This document shows positions 1-9,523 of a stretch of DNA of 64,000 nt, piece after piece. Within the stretch, counting starts at the first letter, position 1. Each line of letters opens with the position of its first letter. Below the pieces are notes generated by a model. That model was not told the origin of the DNA. It did no database searches and saw only the letters and a program-made list of their open reading frames with translations. The translations under genes were made by a program, and so were the position numbers. Origin of the DNA: Pirellulales bacterium (lineage in GTDB: Bacteria > Planctomycetota > Planctomycetia > Pirellulales > JACPPG01); assembly GCA_036490175.1 (NCBI GenBank), contig DASXEJ010000119.1, positions 1 to 64,000 on the forward strand, written 5' to 3'.

Positions 1-1509
1 GCGTTGCGGCTGCGCGATCCGCGGGTGTGGGCGCCGGCCGTCGCCTGTGCCGCCATCATCTTGGTCTGCTTGATTCTTACCAAGAGCCGCGCAGGAATAT
101 TGGCTAGCGCCATGGGCGCATTCCTGCTTGCCGCTTGGACGGCTGCCGCCGGGAGTCGACTCTCTCGACGCATCGTGGCGGTGGCAGTTACGTGCGTCGT
201 CGTTGTGGTCGCAGCGGCGGCCACGGTCGGGGCGCTCGATCGCGAGATGCTTACCGAAGCTGGCAAATCGCTTGGCTATCGGTTGCAGTATTGGCAAGCC
301 ACGGCCGAGATGATCCGCGAGCGGCCCTGGTTTGGGTGCGGTCCCGGGCAGTTTCAAAGCTACTACACGCAATACAAGCTTCCGGAAGCAAGCGAGACCG
401 TCGCCGATCCGCACAACTTTCTCATGGAAATCTGGGCCACGGCCGGCACGCCCGCTGCGCTCGCGCTATTGGCTGTGATCGGCATAGTGGCCTGGCACGT
501 GTTAAGAGATTCGCAGCGGACGTCGGAAAGACAATCACCCGAGAACGCGTCGGGATTCCCGTCGCGCGTAGCGGCCCCGCCGTTTATTGATGCCACACGC
601 CATATCCTGGCCGGAGGAGCGGGCGGTTTTCTGCTGGCACTGCTGTTTGGCCCGCTGGCGACTGTGCCGCTGGGTCTGGCCGCTTGCATGGGTGGAGTGG
701 CGGTGGCGGCCATTGTCGTGGCGAGTTTGTACCCCTGGATCGTGCGAGGCGCCATGCCGGCCGTTGTATTGGCCTTGGCCGCCGCGGTTTTGCTCGTGAA
801 CTTGTTGGCAGGCGGAGGAATCAACTTTGCCGGCGTGGCTGGCTCGCTGTGGCTACTGACAGCGTTGTGCATGGCGACAATCGAACGCTGGCGGAAGCTG
901 ACGACCTTACCAGCCGTAGCGCTGCTGGCCGTCACGGCTATGTTGAGCGGAGCGTTTTACCTGACGGTTTACCAGCCGGCCATGGCCTGCAACCTCGCCA
1001 TGGATCGGGCCGATATCGAACCCGAGCGATCCGAATTCTACTTGCGTGCCGCGGCCGTCGCGGATCCTTTTAACGCAGAACCGATCAACCGTCTGGCGAT
1101 GGTGGAATGGAGCGGGTGGCAGCGGCATCCGTCCGACGCGGCATTGGATCGCGTCGTGGCGCTGTTGAACGAGGCGATGCGGCTTGACCCGCACGCGGCG
1201 GCCACGGCCGAAATGAAAGGGGATATTTGCCGCGAGGTTTATCGACGCACGGGGGCCATTGCTCCACTGGGGCTCGCCGCGCAGTCCTACGAGCACGCGT
1301 TGGAACTGTTCCCGACCAATATCCTGTGCCGTGCCAAGTGGGCCCTCGTTCTGGCCGAGACCGGCCAAGCGCAGCAAGCAGCCGTCGCCGCGGCTGCCGC
1401 GCTGAGTGCGAGCACGGCGACACCGCACGCCGACCAAAAGCTGCCGGAAGACATCGTCGCGCAGCTCGAGCCGCTTGCCGCCGGGCCTGCTGAAACGCCG
1501 CCGAATTGA
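1..1509 (+). CDS. O-antigen ligase/polymerase-like membrane protein, C-terminal part (5' end outside window)
   Basis: The reading frame is open from base 1, so the true start lies upstream; a TTG at position 4 is the first possible start in view. The product has several hydrophobic spans. It carries the motif ADPHNFLMEIWATAG, preceded by RLQYWQATAEMIRERP and GCGPGQF, which is the signature of Wzy_C/O-antigen ligase family proteins that transfer or polymerise polysaccharide at the cytoplasmic membrane. After four or so further hydrophobic spans, roughly the last 170 residues are soluble and look like TPR repeats (AVADPFNAEPINRLA, YEHALELFPTNILC). A ligase core plus TPR tail is a common arrangement in this family. 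The acceptor and polymer cannot be read from the sequence. Confidence 0.8.
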   Translation, partial: ALRLRDPRVWAPAVACAAIILVCLILTKSRAGILASAMGAFLLAAWTAAAGSRLSRRIVAVAVTCVVVVVAAAATVGALDREMLTEAGKSLGYRLQYWQATAEMIRERPWFGCGPGQFQSYYTQYKLPEASETVADPHNFLMEIWATAGTPAALALLAVIGIVAWHVLRDSQRTSERQSPENASGFPSRVAAPPFIDATRHILAGGAGGFLLALLFGPLATVPLGLAACMGGVAVAAIVVASLYPWIVRGAMPAVVLALAAAVLLVNLLAGGGINFAGVAGSLWLLTALCMATIERWRKLTTLPAVALLAVTAMLSGAFYLTVYQPAMACNLAMDRADIEPERSEFYLRAAAVADPFNAEPINRLAMVEWSGWQRHPSDAALDRVVALLNEAMRLDPHAAATAEMKGDICREVYRRTGAIAPLGLAAQSYEHALELFPTNILCRAKWALVLAETGQAQQAAVAAAAALSASTATPHADQKLPEDIVAQLEPLAAGPAETPPN

Positions 1510-1670
1510 ACGGCCTCGTCAGGTCCACTAGAATTAGAATGTCCTGACCGCGGGTACGTTCCGGGACGCGGGGCCGGTCGCGGCGGTCTGGCGCGCGAAA
1601 AAGTTCGCGGCATCTCACGTGCAATTCTTGCTTTCATCTCTATCGATTCTTTAACTGGGTATCAGGCGCC

Positions 1671-2843
1671 ATGAGACTCTGGTTTTTTGCCCTCGCGGCG
1701 ATTCTTTTGGGGACATTTGTCGGTGCGGTCTCGGCCCTCTGGCAAACCGACATCTTCTCGCCGCGGCTGATCGTCGTGCAAACGCCCCCCTTGGAGTTGC
1801 CCGAGCTGCCGGTGCTGCCGCCGCCAGGCGGCCCGGAGCCGCGGTTGGTGATCGACACGCCCCACTACTACTTTGGCCGCATGGAACGCAAGGCCACGGG
1901 GCGGCACACGTTTGTTCTGAAAAACGTGGGGAGCTACCCGCTGGAACTGGTCAAGGGAAAAACCAGCTGCAAGTGCACGTTGAGCGATCTGACGCAGACC
2001 AAAATCGCGCCAGGAGAATCGTTAGACGTCACGCTGGAATGGACCGCCAAAACGCACGATTCGTTGTTCCGCCAAGACGCCACAATCTATACCAACGACC
2101 CCCGTCGCCAGATGGTCAAGCTGACCATCGAGGGGATCGTCGTCGACTCCGTCGTAGTGACCCCCCCGGAGGTAGTCTTCTCGAATCTGACGGCCGACGA
2201 GGAAGCGCATGGCAAGACGCGCATATTCACCAGCCTCAGTGATAGTCTGGAGATCGTGGGCCATACGTTCGACAATCCGGAAACAGCCCAGTTTTTTGCG
2301 ATCGAGACCGAGCCGCTCCCCAAAGAGGCTTTGCCCGAGAACATGCAAAGCGGTCGCGAGATCCGGATCAGCCTAAAACCAGGCTTGCCCCCGGGGAACA
2401 TTCAGCAGAAAATCCGCCTGCAATTGAACATCCCCGACGTCCCTGATGCCGAAGTACCGATCAAGGGGCGCATTGGCAGCCCAATCCTGATCGTGGGTCC
2501 GCGCGGATGGGATCAAGAACGCGGCCTGTTGCGACTGGGAACGATCGACCGCGCTAAAGGAACGAAGGTTCAGCTGAAGGTGATGATTCGGGGGCCACAC
2601 CGCCAGCAGATCGAAATGCGCAATGTAGTGTCACAGCCGGAGGCGCTGCACGTCACATTGCAAACGCCCGAGGAGTTGGGGAACGTCCTGGCGGTGCCGA
2701 TGTTAATCGAGATCCCGCCCGGCTCACCGGTTGCCGACCATCTGGGCAATGCGCCGGGCAGCCTGGGGGAAATCACGGTCGAGACCAATCAACCAGAAAT
2801 CGGACAGCTACGGTTCAACGTCGCCTTTGCGGTGACTGACTAG
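1671..2843 (+). CDS. DUF1573 domain protein, membrane-anchored or exported
   Basis: The 390-residue product begins with a hydrophobic segment (about residues 3-23) that can act as a signal anchor. Near residues 65-120 it has the DUF1573 pattern: an Ig-like beta domain with GRMERKATGRHTFVLKN, GKTSCKCTLSD and IAPGES, then a typical TNDP motif. Families of this type in planctomycetes and Bacteroidetes are exported, and their function is not established. Further beta-rich sequence of the same kind follows to the end. It lies 160 bp after the ligase-like gene and just before the cytochrome lipoprotein on the same strand, so co-transcription is possible. No better function can be given. Confidence 0.8.
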   Translation: MRLWFFALAAILLGTFVGAVSALWQTDIFSPRLIVVQTPPLELPELPVLPPPGGPEPRLVIDTPHYYFGRMERKATGRHTFVLKNVGSYPLELVKGKTSCKCTLSDLTQTKIAPGESLDVTLEWTAKTHDSLFRQDATIYTNDPRRQMVKLTIEGIVVDSVVVTPPEVVFSNLTADEEAHGKTRIFTSLSDSLEIVGHTFDNPETAQFFAIETEPLPKEALPENMQSGREIRISLKPGLPPGNIQQKIRLQLNIPDVPDAEVPIKGRIGSPILIVGPRGWDQERGLLRLGTIDRAKGTKVQLKVMIRGPHRQQIEMRNVVSQPEALHVTLQTPEELGNVLAVPMLIEIPPGSPVADHLGNAPGSLGEITVETNQPEIGQLRFNVAFAVTD

Positions 2844-2959
2844 GCGGGGCATAAGAGTGAGTAGCATTTCCAGGGGCGCAATTGCAGACAAAACGGGCCT
2901 CGCAGGATTGTGGCCAGCTGTCCTTCGCATTCCTCGGAGAGCGTCGAACAAACGACACC

Positions 2960-4480
2960 ATGAGAAGAGCAGCCCCCTGTTTGCCGTCACTGGCCATCGT
3001 CCTATTGGTACTGCTCGCCGGTTGCCCCGCCCCGCGCGAGCAACAGAGCGAGCGCACGCGCTCGGCGCCCGCTGAAAGCAAAAGGGCCGCCAAGCCGCTG
3101 GACCCCATCACGGCCAACGGCAAAATCTTTGAAAAATGGCCACAGCCCAAGCTGGCGCTTGTTTTCACCGGCGAGCAGGACGGCTACATCGAGCCCTGTG
3201 GCTGCCAAGGACGCGAGAATCAGTTGGGCGGGCTGGCTCGCCGCCACTCGTTTCTCCGCAAGCTCGAGGCCGACGGCTGGCCAACGGTTGCCGTCGATGT
3301 CGGCGGCCTGACCGATCGCTTCGGGCGACAGGCGGAAATCAAATATCAGATCACGGCTGACGCCATGGCGACCATGGGGTACGACGCGATCGGTTTCGGG
3401 CCCAAGGACTTGAAGCTACCGGCCGAAGCCCTACTCGCGGTCACCAGCGGCGAGACGTGTCCGTTTGTCTCGGCTAACGTGAATTTATTCGACCTCACGC
3501 AGCCGTTCCGCGTGGTCGAAGCCGGCGGCAAGAAAGTGGGCATCACGTCGGTGCTGGGGGACAAGTACCAGACCGAGATCAACAACGATCAACTCACGCT
3601 GTCGTCGGCACAAACGGCGCTAGAAAACGTCCTGCCGAAGTTGAAGGCTGCCGGCTGCGACCTGCTGATTCTGTTATCGCACGCCACGCCGGACGAGTCG
3701 CAGGAGTTGGCCCGACGATTTCCGGACTTCGACATTGTTGTCACGGCCGGCGGCGCTGAAGAACCGCCGCACGAACTGGCCAAGGTCAAAGGTCAGAAGA
3801 CGCTATTCGTGGAAGTCGGCCACAAAGGAAAATACGCCATTGTGCTGGGCATGTACGACGATCCCCAAGAACCCTGGCGCTATCAGCGTGTGCCGCTCGA
3901 CGCGCGGTTTCCCGATTCGCCCGAGATGCAACAACTGATGGTCGCCTATCAGGGCCAGCTGGAAGACCTGGGATTCGAAGGCCTGGGATTACGCCCCAAG
4001 ACACATCCGCGCGCGGCGCAGGCAGGCGATGCCACCGGACAATTCGTAGGTGCCGCAAAGTGCGGCGAATGTCATAAGACCGCCTTTGGAATTTGGAGCA
4101 AAACGAAGCATGCCCAGGCCACGCAGTCGCTGGCCACGGCCCATCCGCCACGACTGGCCGACCCAGAGTGCGTTAGCTGCCATGCCACCGGTTGGAGCCC
4201 TCAAGAGTTTCAGCCATTCGCGGGAGGCTTCGTGAGCCTGGCCGAGACGCCGCTGTTGGTAGGAAACGGCTGCGAAAACTGCCACGGACCGGGCGGAGGT
4301 CACGTGGAGGCCGAGGCCGAAAAGGATCTGGGCCGACGCAACACGATGCGGCAAGCCATGCGGCTGACCAAGGCCACGGTGGCCGAGAACCAGTGTACGA
4401 AGTGCCACGACGGCGACAACGACCCGCACTTCAACTTCGACGCCTACTGGCCGAAGGTCGAACACAAGGGCATGAAGTAA
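2960..4480 (+). CDS. Lipoprotein with metallophosphoesterase-like domain and four c-type haem motifs
   Basis: I chose the ATG at 2960, 26 codons inside the longest frame, because it opens directly into a lipoprotein signal peptide (LLVLLAGC, Cys about residue 21). Residues about 50-330 resemble the 5'-nucleotidase/metallophosphoesterase fold: GYIEPCGCQGRENQLGGLARR, VDVGGLTDR, then VTAGG and VEVGHKGKY. The C-terminal part carries four CxxCH haem-binding motifs starting near residues 368, 404, 438 and 479 (CGECH, CVSCH, CENCH, CTKCH), like cytochrome c554-type proteins. The protein is probably attached to a membrane on the periplasmic side and takes part in electron transfer. Substrate and partner are unknown. 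The domain fusion is seen directly; the redox role is inferred from the family. Confidence 0.85.
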   Translation: MRRAAPCLPSLAIVLLVLLAGCPAPREQQSERTRSAPAESKRAAKPLDPITANGKIFEKWPQPKLALVFTGEQDGYIEPCGCQGRENQLGGLARRHSFLRKLEADGWPTVAVDVGGLTDRFGRQAEIKYQITADAMATMGYDAIGFGPKDLKLPAEALLAVTSGETCPFVSANVNLFDLTQPFRVVEAGGKKVGITSVLGDKYQTEINNDQLTLSSAQTALENVLPKLKAAGCDLLILLSHATPDESQELARRFPDFDIVVTAGGAEEPPHELAKVKGQKTLFVEVGHKGKYAIVLGMYDDPQEPWRYQRVPLDARFPDSPEMQQLMVAYQGQLEDLGFEGLGLRPKTHPRAAQAGDATGQFVGAAKCGECHKTAFGIWSKTKHAQATQSLATAHPPRLADPECVSCHATGWSPQEFQPFAGGFVSLAETPLLVGNGCENCHGPGGGHVEAEAEKDLGRRNTMRQAMRLTKATVAENQCTKCHDGDNDPHFNFDAYWPKVEHKGMK

Positions 4481-4541
4481 GCCCTGGGGTTTTATCGGGA
4501 AGTCGTACCGCGGTTAGCTGTGTGCGGCGCAGCAGTAACGA

Positions 4542-5294
4542 TCACCCTTCGCCCATCTCGGCCATCGCTTCTTGCGGGATGTTGAAGTTGGCCGAGACGT
4601 TTTGCACGTCGTCGTGGTCATCCAGCCGCTCCATCAGCTTGAGCACCTTGCGGGCCGTCTCGGCATCGAGGTCCACGGTCGTCTTCGGGAGACGTGTGAT
4701 CTGGCTCATCTCGGTTTCGATACCATGCTGAGCCAGCGCGTCCGCGACGGCCTGGAAAGTGCTGGGATCGGTCGTGACTTCGAAGGTGGCATCGACGCGG
4801 CGCACGTCATCAGCGCCAGCGTCGAGCGTGATTTCCATGAGCGCGTCTTCTTCGATCTTGGCAGCCGAAATGACGAACAGACCCTTGCGATCGAACATCC
4901 ATGCCACGCAGCCGGTTTCGCCCAGCTTTCCCTCGGCCAGCTCGAAGATCTTGCGGACTTCGCCCGCCGTGCGATTGCGGTTGTCGGTGAGGATCTCGCA
5001 CAACACGGCCACGCCGGACGGGCCGTAACCTTCGTACAAGCACTCGTCCAGGTTGCCTCCTTCGAGCTCGCCGGTGCCGCGCTTGATGGCACGGGTGATA
5101 TTGTCCTTGGGCACGCTGACGGCCTTGGCGGCATCAATGGCGTAGCGTAGCCGGAGGTTCATGGCCGGGTCGCCGCCGCCCATCTTGGCGGCCACGATGA
5201 TGGCCTTGGACATCTTGCTCCATACCTTGCCACGCTTGGCGTCGATCAGCGATTTTTTGTGGGCGATATTCGCCCAATGAGAATGACCGGCCAT
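4542..5294 (-). CDS. yebC: YebC/PmpR family protein
   Basis: The 250-residue product begins MAGHSHWANIAHKKSLIDA, the invariant start of the YebC family. It continues with KMGGGDPAMNLRLRYAIDAA, YEGYGPSGVAVLCEILTDN and the C-terminal MERLDDHDDVQNVSANF, so the protein is full length (usual range 235-250). Older literature calls the family transcriptional regulators; recent work supports a role in relieving ribosome stalling at proline-rich sequences. The ATG at 5294 is preceded by an AGGAT Shine-Dalgarno sequence. It is the last gene of the minus-strand block and follows the TPR protein by 80 bp. Confidence 0.95.
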   Translation of the reverse strand: MAGHSHWANIAHKKSLIDAKRGKVWSKMSKAIIVAAKMGGGDPAMNLRLRYAIDAAKAVSVPKDNITRAIKRGTGELEGGNLDECLYEGYGPSGVAVLCEILTDNRNRTAGEVRKIFELAEGKLGETGCVAWMFDRKGLFVISAAKIEEDALMEITLDAGADDVRRVDATFEVTTDPSTFQAVADALAQHGIETEMSQITRLPKTTVDLDAETARKVLKLMERLDDHDDVQNVSANFNIPQEAMAEMGEG

Positions 5295-5374
5295 GACGAT
5301 CCTGTGCGAAAGTGAGTCCGAGGGAACTGGCCCGTCGCCGCCGGCGCGTCCTCTTCCCAGGGGTCATTTGTTTC

Positions 5375-7603
5375 TTATGGTTTTTCGGGCGCGCTGGGCG
5401 GGAATCCGTCGAGTTTTTGTCTCGTCTTTTCTCCCTTTTCGGCATCCTTCTCGCGCTCGAAGGTGGCCAGCGCCCGCTGCCAGGCTTGACGAGCCTCGTC
5501 GGGCTGCCCGGCCTTCTGATGCGCGTCGCCCAGGTGATCCAGGATCACGCCATCGGGACTGTCGCCGCCAGCGGCAACGGCCTTTTGCAATTGTTCGACC
5601 GCTTCGGTAAAGCGGCCTCGTTGATAGTAGGCCCAGCCCAAGCTGTCGAGATAGGCTTCGTTCTCGGGATCACCCTCAACGGCCTGCTCGATCATCCGCA
5701 CGGCCCGATCGAGGTTCTTGTTCTGTTCGACCCACAGGTAACCCAGGTCGTTCAGCGCGCCGATATTCTCGGGATACTCGTCCAGCACCTGTTCCAGCAG
5801 TTCTTCGGCGCGCTTCATATCGTTACGGCTGGCGCTGATGTTCGATAGCACTAGCCGCGCGTCGCGCAGCAGCGTTCTCAGTTCCTCGGATTCGTACTGA
5901 GAATCAAAGCGCGCCAAAAAATCCTGATACGCTTGCTCGGCCTCGGCATTTCGTTTGGCGTGATACAACACCCAGGCCACGCGCGAGTACATGCGCGGCG
6001 GCGCATCAGGCATCGCCAGGGCGGCGCGTCCCACGGCCAAGGCATCGTCCGTGCGGCCCGCCATTTCCAATGCGCCGGCCAGATAATGATGGAAGACCGT
6101 GCTCCCCTCGGGCAGTACCTTCTCGTCGATCGCGCGCTGGAACACGCGCGCCGCCTCGGCATACTGCTCGGCCAGGATCAGCCCTATGCCCCAGGCCTCG
6201 AACATGCCGGCGGCCTCCTCACGCTTGGCTTTGAGCGTCAGGCTGAAAAACTCATCGGCCGCGGCAAACTGCTTGGCTTCGAGCGCCAATAGGGCCAGCG
6301 CCATGCGGTCGCCATAATCGAGCCGGTCGGGGTCGGCCTGAAACGCTTGCCGACCGGTGTCTAACAAGCGATCGACCAACTTCTGATCCTTGGCGATATC
6401 CTTCACCTGCTCGTCCAGCAGATCCAAGGCATCGCGATCGGCGGCGACGTCGCCTAGCGTTTTGATCAATTCGGTCAGACGGTCGGTGCGGCGGTAAAAC
6501 TCGATCAGGCCCTGGTAGACATCTTCGTCGGGCGCCTCTTTGAGCAATTCTTTGTAGACCGCTTCGGCCTTGTCGTCCTGGGCCGCGGCTAGTGCCACTG
6601 CCAAGGTTTTGCGGACGTCGCGGTTCTTCGGCTCGGCAGCCGCGATCGCCTCGAGCCGTTCGATCAATTGGGCGCGCTGGTCCAGCTTAGTCAGCAGCTT
6701 GGCCAGTAGTTTGTACGGCGCGGCTTCGGCCGAGGTGCCGTGCGCGTCAAAATACCCCTGCAACTGTTCGACGGCCTTGGCCATATCCCCCCGGCACTCG
6801 CTCACCCGCGCCAGATGAAAGGCGTGCAGCGCCTTATCGGGTCGCAATCGGTCCATTCGCTCGTAGGCGGCATCCGCGTCGTTGGCGCGATCGGCCGCCA
6901 GGAATGCCTCGGCGAATAATTGCAAGGCGTGCGCGCCTTCGTCACCGATGAACATTGTTTTTTGTTTGTCGGTCAGCCCGTAATCGTTCGGATGGTCGAT
7001 GACCGGCATGACCTGGGCAAAGGCCTCGGCCGCTTCCTTGGCGTGGTCGGTGACAAAGCACAACCGCCCCAATTCCATCGACAGCAAGACATAGGCCGCT
7101 GTCATGGGCTGGGCCTGCATGTGTACACGGGCCTGCTGATACAACTTCAGGGCTTGTTGAAAGCGGCCCGCTTCGGCCAGGTGCAGCCCCAGCTGACGAA
7201 GCAACAACGGATCGGACGGATCCAACTCGACAGCTTTCAGCGCGTAACGAACCGCCTCGTTGGGACGATCCAGGCTAAAGGCCAAGGGGACGATCTCGCG
7301 CACGATCGGCAGGGCATCGGGCTCGTAGCGCAGCGCCCGTTGATACAGCCGCAATGCTTCGCCGAGATGCTCTTTTTGCTCTTCGATCCGTCCGGCGCTA
7401 TACAGGCTGAGCGCCTCCAAATGATCCTGCGCTTGCTGGGTTCGCGGCTGCTTCTCTTCCAGCGGAGCCGGTGGATCCTGCAAATCGTCAGCAGCGTGCA
7501 GCTGAGTCGCACCCCACGGCGCGAGCAGTCCCACGGCAACGAACAAGAGGCGCGCTGCACAGAGGCGTAACAAGTCGAAGTGCGAAACGATTGGGCTCCT
7601 CAA
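5375..7603 (-). CDS. Exported TPR-repeat protein
   Basis: The 742-residue product has an N-terminal signal peptide (LLFVAVGLLAPWGATQLHA) and then at least a dozen tetratricopeptide-like helical pairs along its whole length. Clear examples are EALRLYQRALRYEPDALP, AVELDPSDPLLLRQLGLHL and, near the end, DRAVRMIEQAVEGDPENEAY followed by LDSLGWAYYQRGRFTEAVEQ. I chose the TTG at 7603 because GGAGGG lies 7 nt upstream and the signal peptide follows directly. TPR arrays are protein-interaction scaffolds; no catalytic motif is visible. A short Lys/Pro-rich tail ends the protein. It sits between yebC and the endonuclease III-like gene, on the same strand as both. Confidence 0.85.
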   Translation of the reverse strand: MRSPIVSHFDLLRLCAARLLFVAVGLLAPWGATQLHAADDLQDPPAPLEEKQPRTQQAQDHLEALSLYSAGRIEEQKEHLGEALRLYQRALRYEPDALPIVREIVPLAFSLDRPNEAVRYALKAVELDPSDPLLLRQLGLHLAEAGRFQQALKLYQQARVHMQAQPMTAAYVLLSMELGRLCFVTDHAKEAAEAFAQVMPVIDHPNDYGLTDKQKTMFIGDEGAHALQLFAEAFLAADRANDADAAYERMDRLRPDKALHAFHLARVSECRGDMAKAVEQLQGYFDAHGTSAEAAPYKLLAKLLTKLDQRAQLIERLEAIAAAEPKNRDVRKTLAVALAAAQDDKAEAVYKELLKEAPDEDVYQGLIEFYRRTDRLTELIKTLGDVAADRDALDLLDEQVKDIAKDQKLVDRLLDTGRQAFQADPDRLDYGDRMALALLALEAKQFAAADEFFSLTLKAKREEAAGMFEAWGIGLILAEQYAEAARVFQRAIDEKVLPEGSTVFHHYLAGALEMAGRTDDALAVGRAALAMPDAPPRMYSRVAWVLYHAKRNAEAEQAYQDFLARFDSQYESEELRTLLRDARLVLSNISASRNDMKRAEELLEQVLDEYPENIGALNDLGYLWVEQNKNLDRAVRMIEQAVEGDPENEAYLDSLGWAYYQRGRFTEAVEQLQKAVAAGGDSPDGVILDHLGDAHQKAGQPDEARQAWQRALATFEREKDAEKGEKTRQKLDGFPPSAPEKP

Positions 7604-7917
7604 CGAAAAGCCCTCCGGCGAGTGGAATCGGGGGTGGGGCGAGTACTTTAGCGGCGGTCCTGCTCGCTGCGATGGGCAGAGCGTGCCAAGCCTGACGGAT
7701 ACGAGGCCCGCACTGCTGAGCCACGTCTCGTTAAGGCAATTCTATCAGCGCCGCTAAATTCTTGCCATTGTGCGAGGATGGACGGCAATATTGTGCAACG
7801 CGGTCGGCAAGAACGTGGCTGCCAGCATGGCCGCCGATCGGTCTGATCCCAGCTAGCGAACGCCAGGGGGCCCGGGGGTTCACACCCGTCACGACCCCGC
7901 GATACGCGCCGGGCGCA
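7604..7917. other. Intergenic, 314 bp
   Basis: The stretch separates the TPR gene from the endonuclease III-like gene and presumably carries the TPR promoter on the minus strand. I saw no convincing promoter pair, no strong terminator hairpin with a T run, no tRNA-like fold and no supported small gene. Confidence 0.4.
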
Positions 7918-8811
7918 TTAACGCGGCTTGCGCTTCACGAGCTTGGCCGCGTCGGACTTCTTCTTGGCGCCGGTCTTGATCTTCTTCGAAGCGGCCACGG
8001 CCTTGGGAAGGGGCTTCTTCTTCGACTCTTCCTTCTTCTTGTCAACTGCGCCGGGTTTGCCGGCGGGAGCGGGCGCCGCGGCCTTGCTGCCGTGGTGCGG
8101 CTGGGGAGTGGGTTCGGGCTGCGGCTTCTTCTGATGACGTTTGGGCAAGCGATCCTTCGCGTCGGGGGCGATTTCCAGCAGAATCTTATGGACAGCAGGA
8201 GACAGCGGACTGGCAACCAACTCTGCACCCAACTGGTGCAGCAAGGAGCCGAACTCGACCCCTTTGTTCTTGGGAATCGCGCGCTCCAGACCCGACACCT
8301 CGGCCGCTTTCATTTCGGCGTCGGTCGCGGCGCCAATGATGTGCAGCACCTCGAGCGCCCCGCGATCGAGCGGAATGGCGTGACCACCCAAGGCGGCCTG
8401 CGTAACATAGCCGACCGTGAAGGGCGTGGTGCCGTTGAACTTCGCCAGACGTTGAATGGCCTGGCCCAGATTTTGCTTCTTCAGCGTCTCGAGATCGAAC
8501 GAATACGTTCCCTCGAACGCGCTCTGCAGGGTCTGCTTCAGGCTGGCCGCGGCGGCCGTGGGATCGGACAAGCCGCGCATCCCTTCGGCCAACTCCTTGA
8601 CCGTGCTGACGCGCACCTCGTTCCAGTCGAAAAAGGCAGTCGACACGGACGCGAAGACTTCCTCGGCCGGTTCATAGCGCGAGTTCTCCAGACAACAGGC
8701 AAACAGTAACTGCTCGAGCACGGGGCGCTCGGGGGGATGCACCGGCTTGTAATACTTGCGGAGCACCTTATGGAGCTTGGCGAGCAGGGCACTACGGTTG
8801 AGATTCGCCAT
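7918..8811 (-). CDS. Endonuclease III/HhH-GPD-like protein with Lys/Pro/Ala-rich tail, probably non-catalytic
   Basis: The start at 8811 (MANLNRSALLAKLHKVLRKY) fits the family better than the frame's first ATG at 8877. Residues about 1-215 look like the DNA-glycosylase HhH-GPD fold: LEQLLFACCLENSRYEPAEE matches the segment where endonuclease III has LVATILSAQ, and AIPLDRGALEVLHIIG matches its VDTHVxRVxxRLG segment, keeping the Asp. The helix-hairpin-helix that normally reads LPGVGRKTA, with the catalytic Lys, is here FNGTTPFTVG, and there are no Fe-S cysteines. The last ~80 residues are a basic Lys/Pro/Ala tail resembling nucleic-acid-binding tails. It follows rbfA. A structural DNA- or RNA-binding role is an inference; the fold assignment rests on motif reading only. 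Confidence 0.6.
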   Translation of the reverse strand: MANLNRSALLAKLHKVLRKYYKPVHPPERPVLEQLLFACCLENSRYEPAEEVFASVSTAFFDWNEVRVSTVKELAEGMRGLSDPTAAAASLKQTLQSAFEGTYSFDLETLKKQNLGQAIQRLAKFNGTTPFTVGYVTQAALGGHAIPLDRGALEVLHIIGAATDAEMKAAEVSGLERAIPKNKGVEFGSLLHQLGAELVASPLSPAVHKILLEIAPDAKDRLPKRHQKKPQPEPTPQPHHGSKAAAPAPAGKPGAVDKKKEESKKKPLPKAVAASKKIKTGAKKKSDAAKLVKRKPR

Positions 8812-8954
8812 ACGTCTGATTCGTCTTCGGTGGCCGTTGGTATCGGTCGGCTCGCACGCCACGAGCCGCACGAGCAAAGTCTGTGTCGTTCATGGCACCC
8901 AGGGGGCGCCAGGCAATTCTGTTGCGAGTCGATTGAGGATCGCGGGCGGGACAA

Positions 8955-9425
8955 TCAATCGTCGTCGTTGTCATCATCGTCGTCGCGGTCGTCGGCCCCC
9001 GCGGAACGATCGCTGTCCGTGATGAGACTCTCGTCCGTCTCATCGTCTTCGTCGAACTCCGCAGGCTCTTCGGCCGGGGGGTTGGCTGGCAGCACCCGCC
9101 CAAGGATTTGCGACATTTCGATCGATTTCTTAACCCCCAAGTCTAGTACAAACTCAAGTCGGGGAGTGTATCGCGTCTCGATTCGGCTGGCCAGCTTGGC
9201 TTGCAGAAAGCCGGCCGCACTGCGTAGCCCCTGCAAACTGAGCCGCTGCTTGGTCTCGTTGCCCCGTACCGAGACGTGGACTTTGGCCTGCCGCATGTCC
9301 GGGGCGACCTCGACGTAGGTCACCGTTACATCCTGCACACGCGGATCATTCAGATCAGCCAGGATAGCCATGCTGACGACTTCACGGATCGCCTGGGCGG
9401 CCTTTTGCGTTCTGCGGGAACTCAT
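8955..9425 (-). CDS. rbfA: Ribosome-binding factor A
   Basis: The 156-residue product starts [20 protein letters not shown] and contains [20 protein letters not shown] and the KH-like core [20 protein letters not shown] with TPRLEFVLD, which identify RbfA, a late 30S maturation factor acting on the 16S 5' end. I chose the ATG at 9425 because GGAAGG lies upstream at a suitable distance and the usual N-terminus starts here. The last ~40 residues are an unusually acidic extension (Glu/Asp, ending in a run of Asp with one Asn), beyond the normal ~120-residue family length. It follows infB by about 100 bp, the classical nusA-infB-rbfA order. Confidence 0.93.
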   Translation of the reverse strand: MSSRRTQKAAQAIREVVSMAILADLNDPRVQDVTVTYVEVAPDMRQAKVHVSVRGNETKQRLSLQGLRSAAGFLQAKLASRIETRYTPRLEFVLDLGVKKSIEMSQILGRVLPANPPAEEPAEFDEDDETDESLITDSDRSAGADDRDDDDDNDDD

Positions 9426-9523
9426 AAAGGGGGGCCTTCCTCGCGATGCTTCCGGGGGCTCGCACGCCGAGACTGTCCGCAGGGCACGTGCGCCCACGGA
9501 ACGCCTCCGGCCCCACGGCCGGC

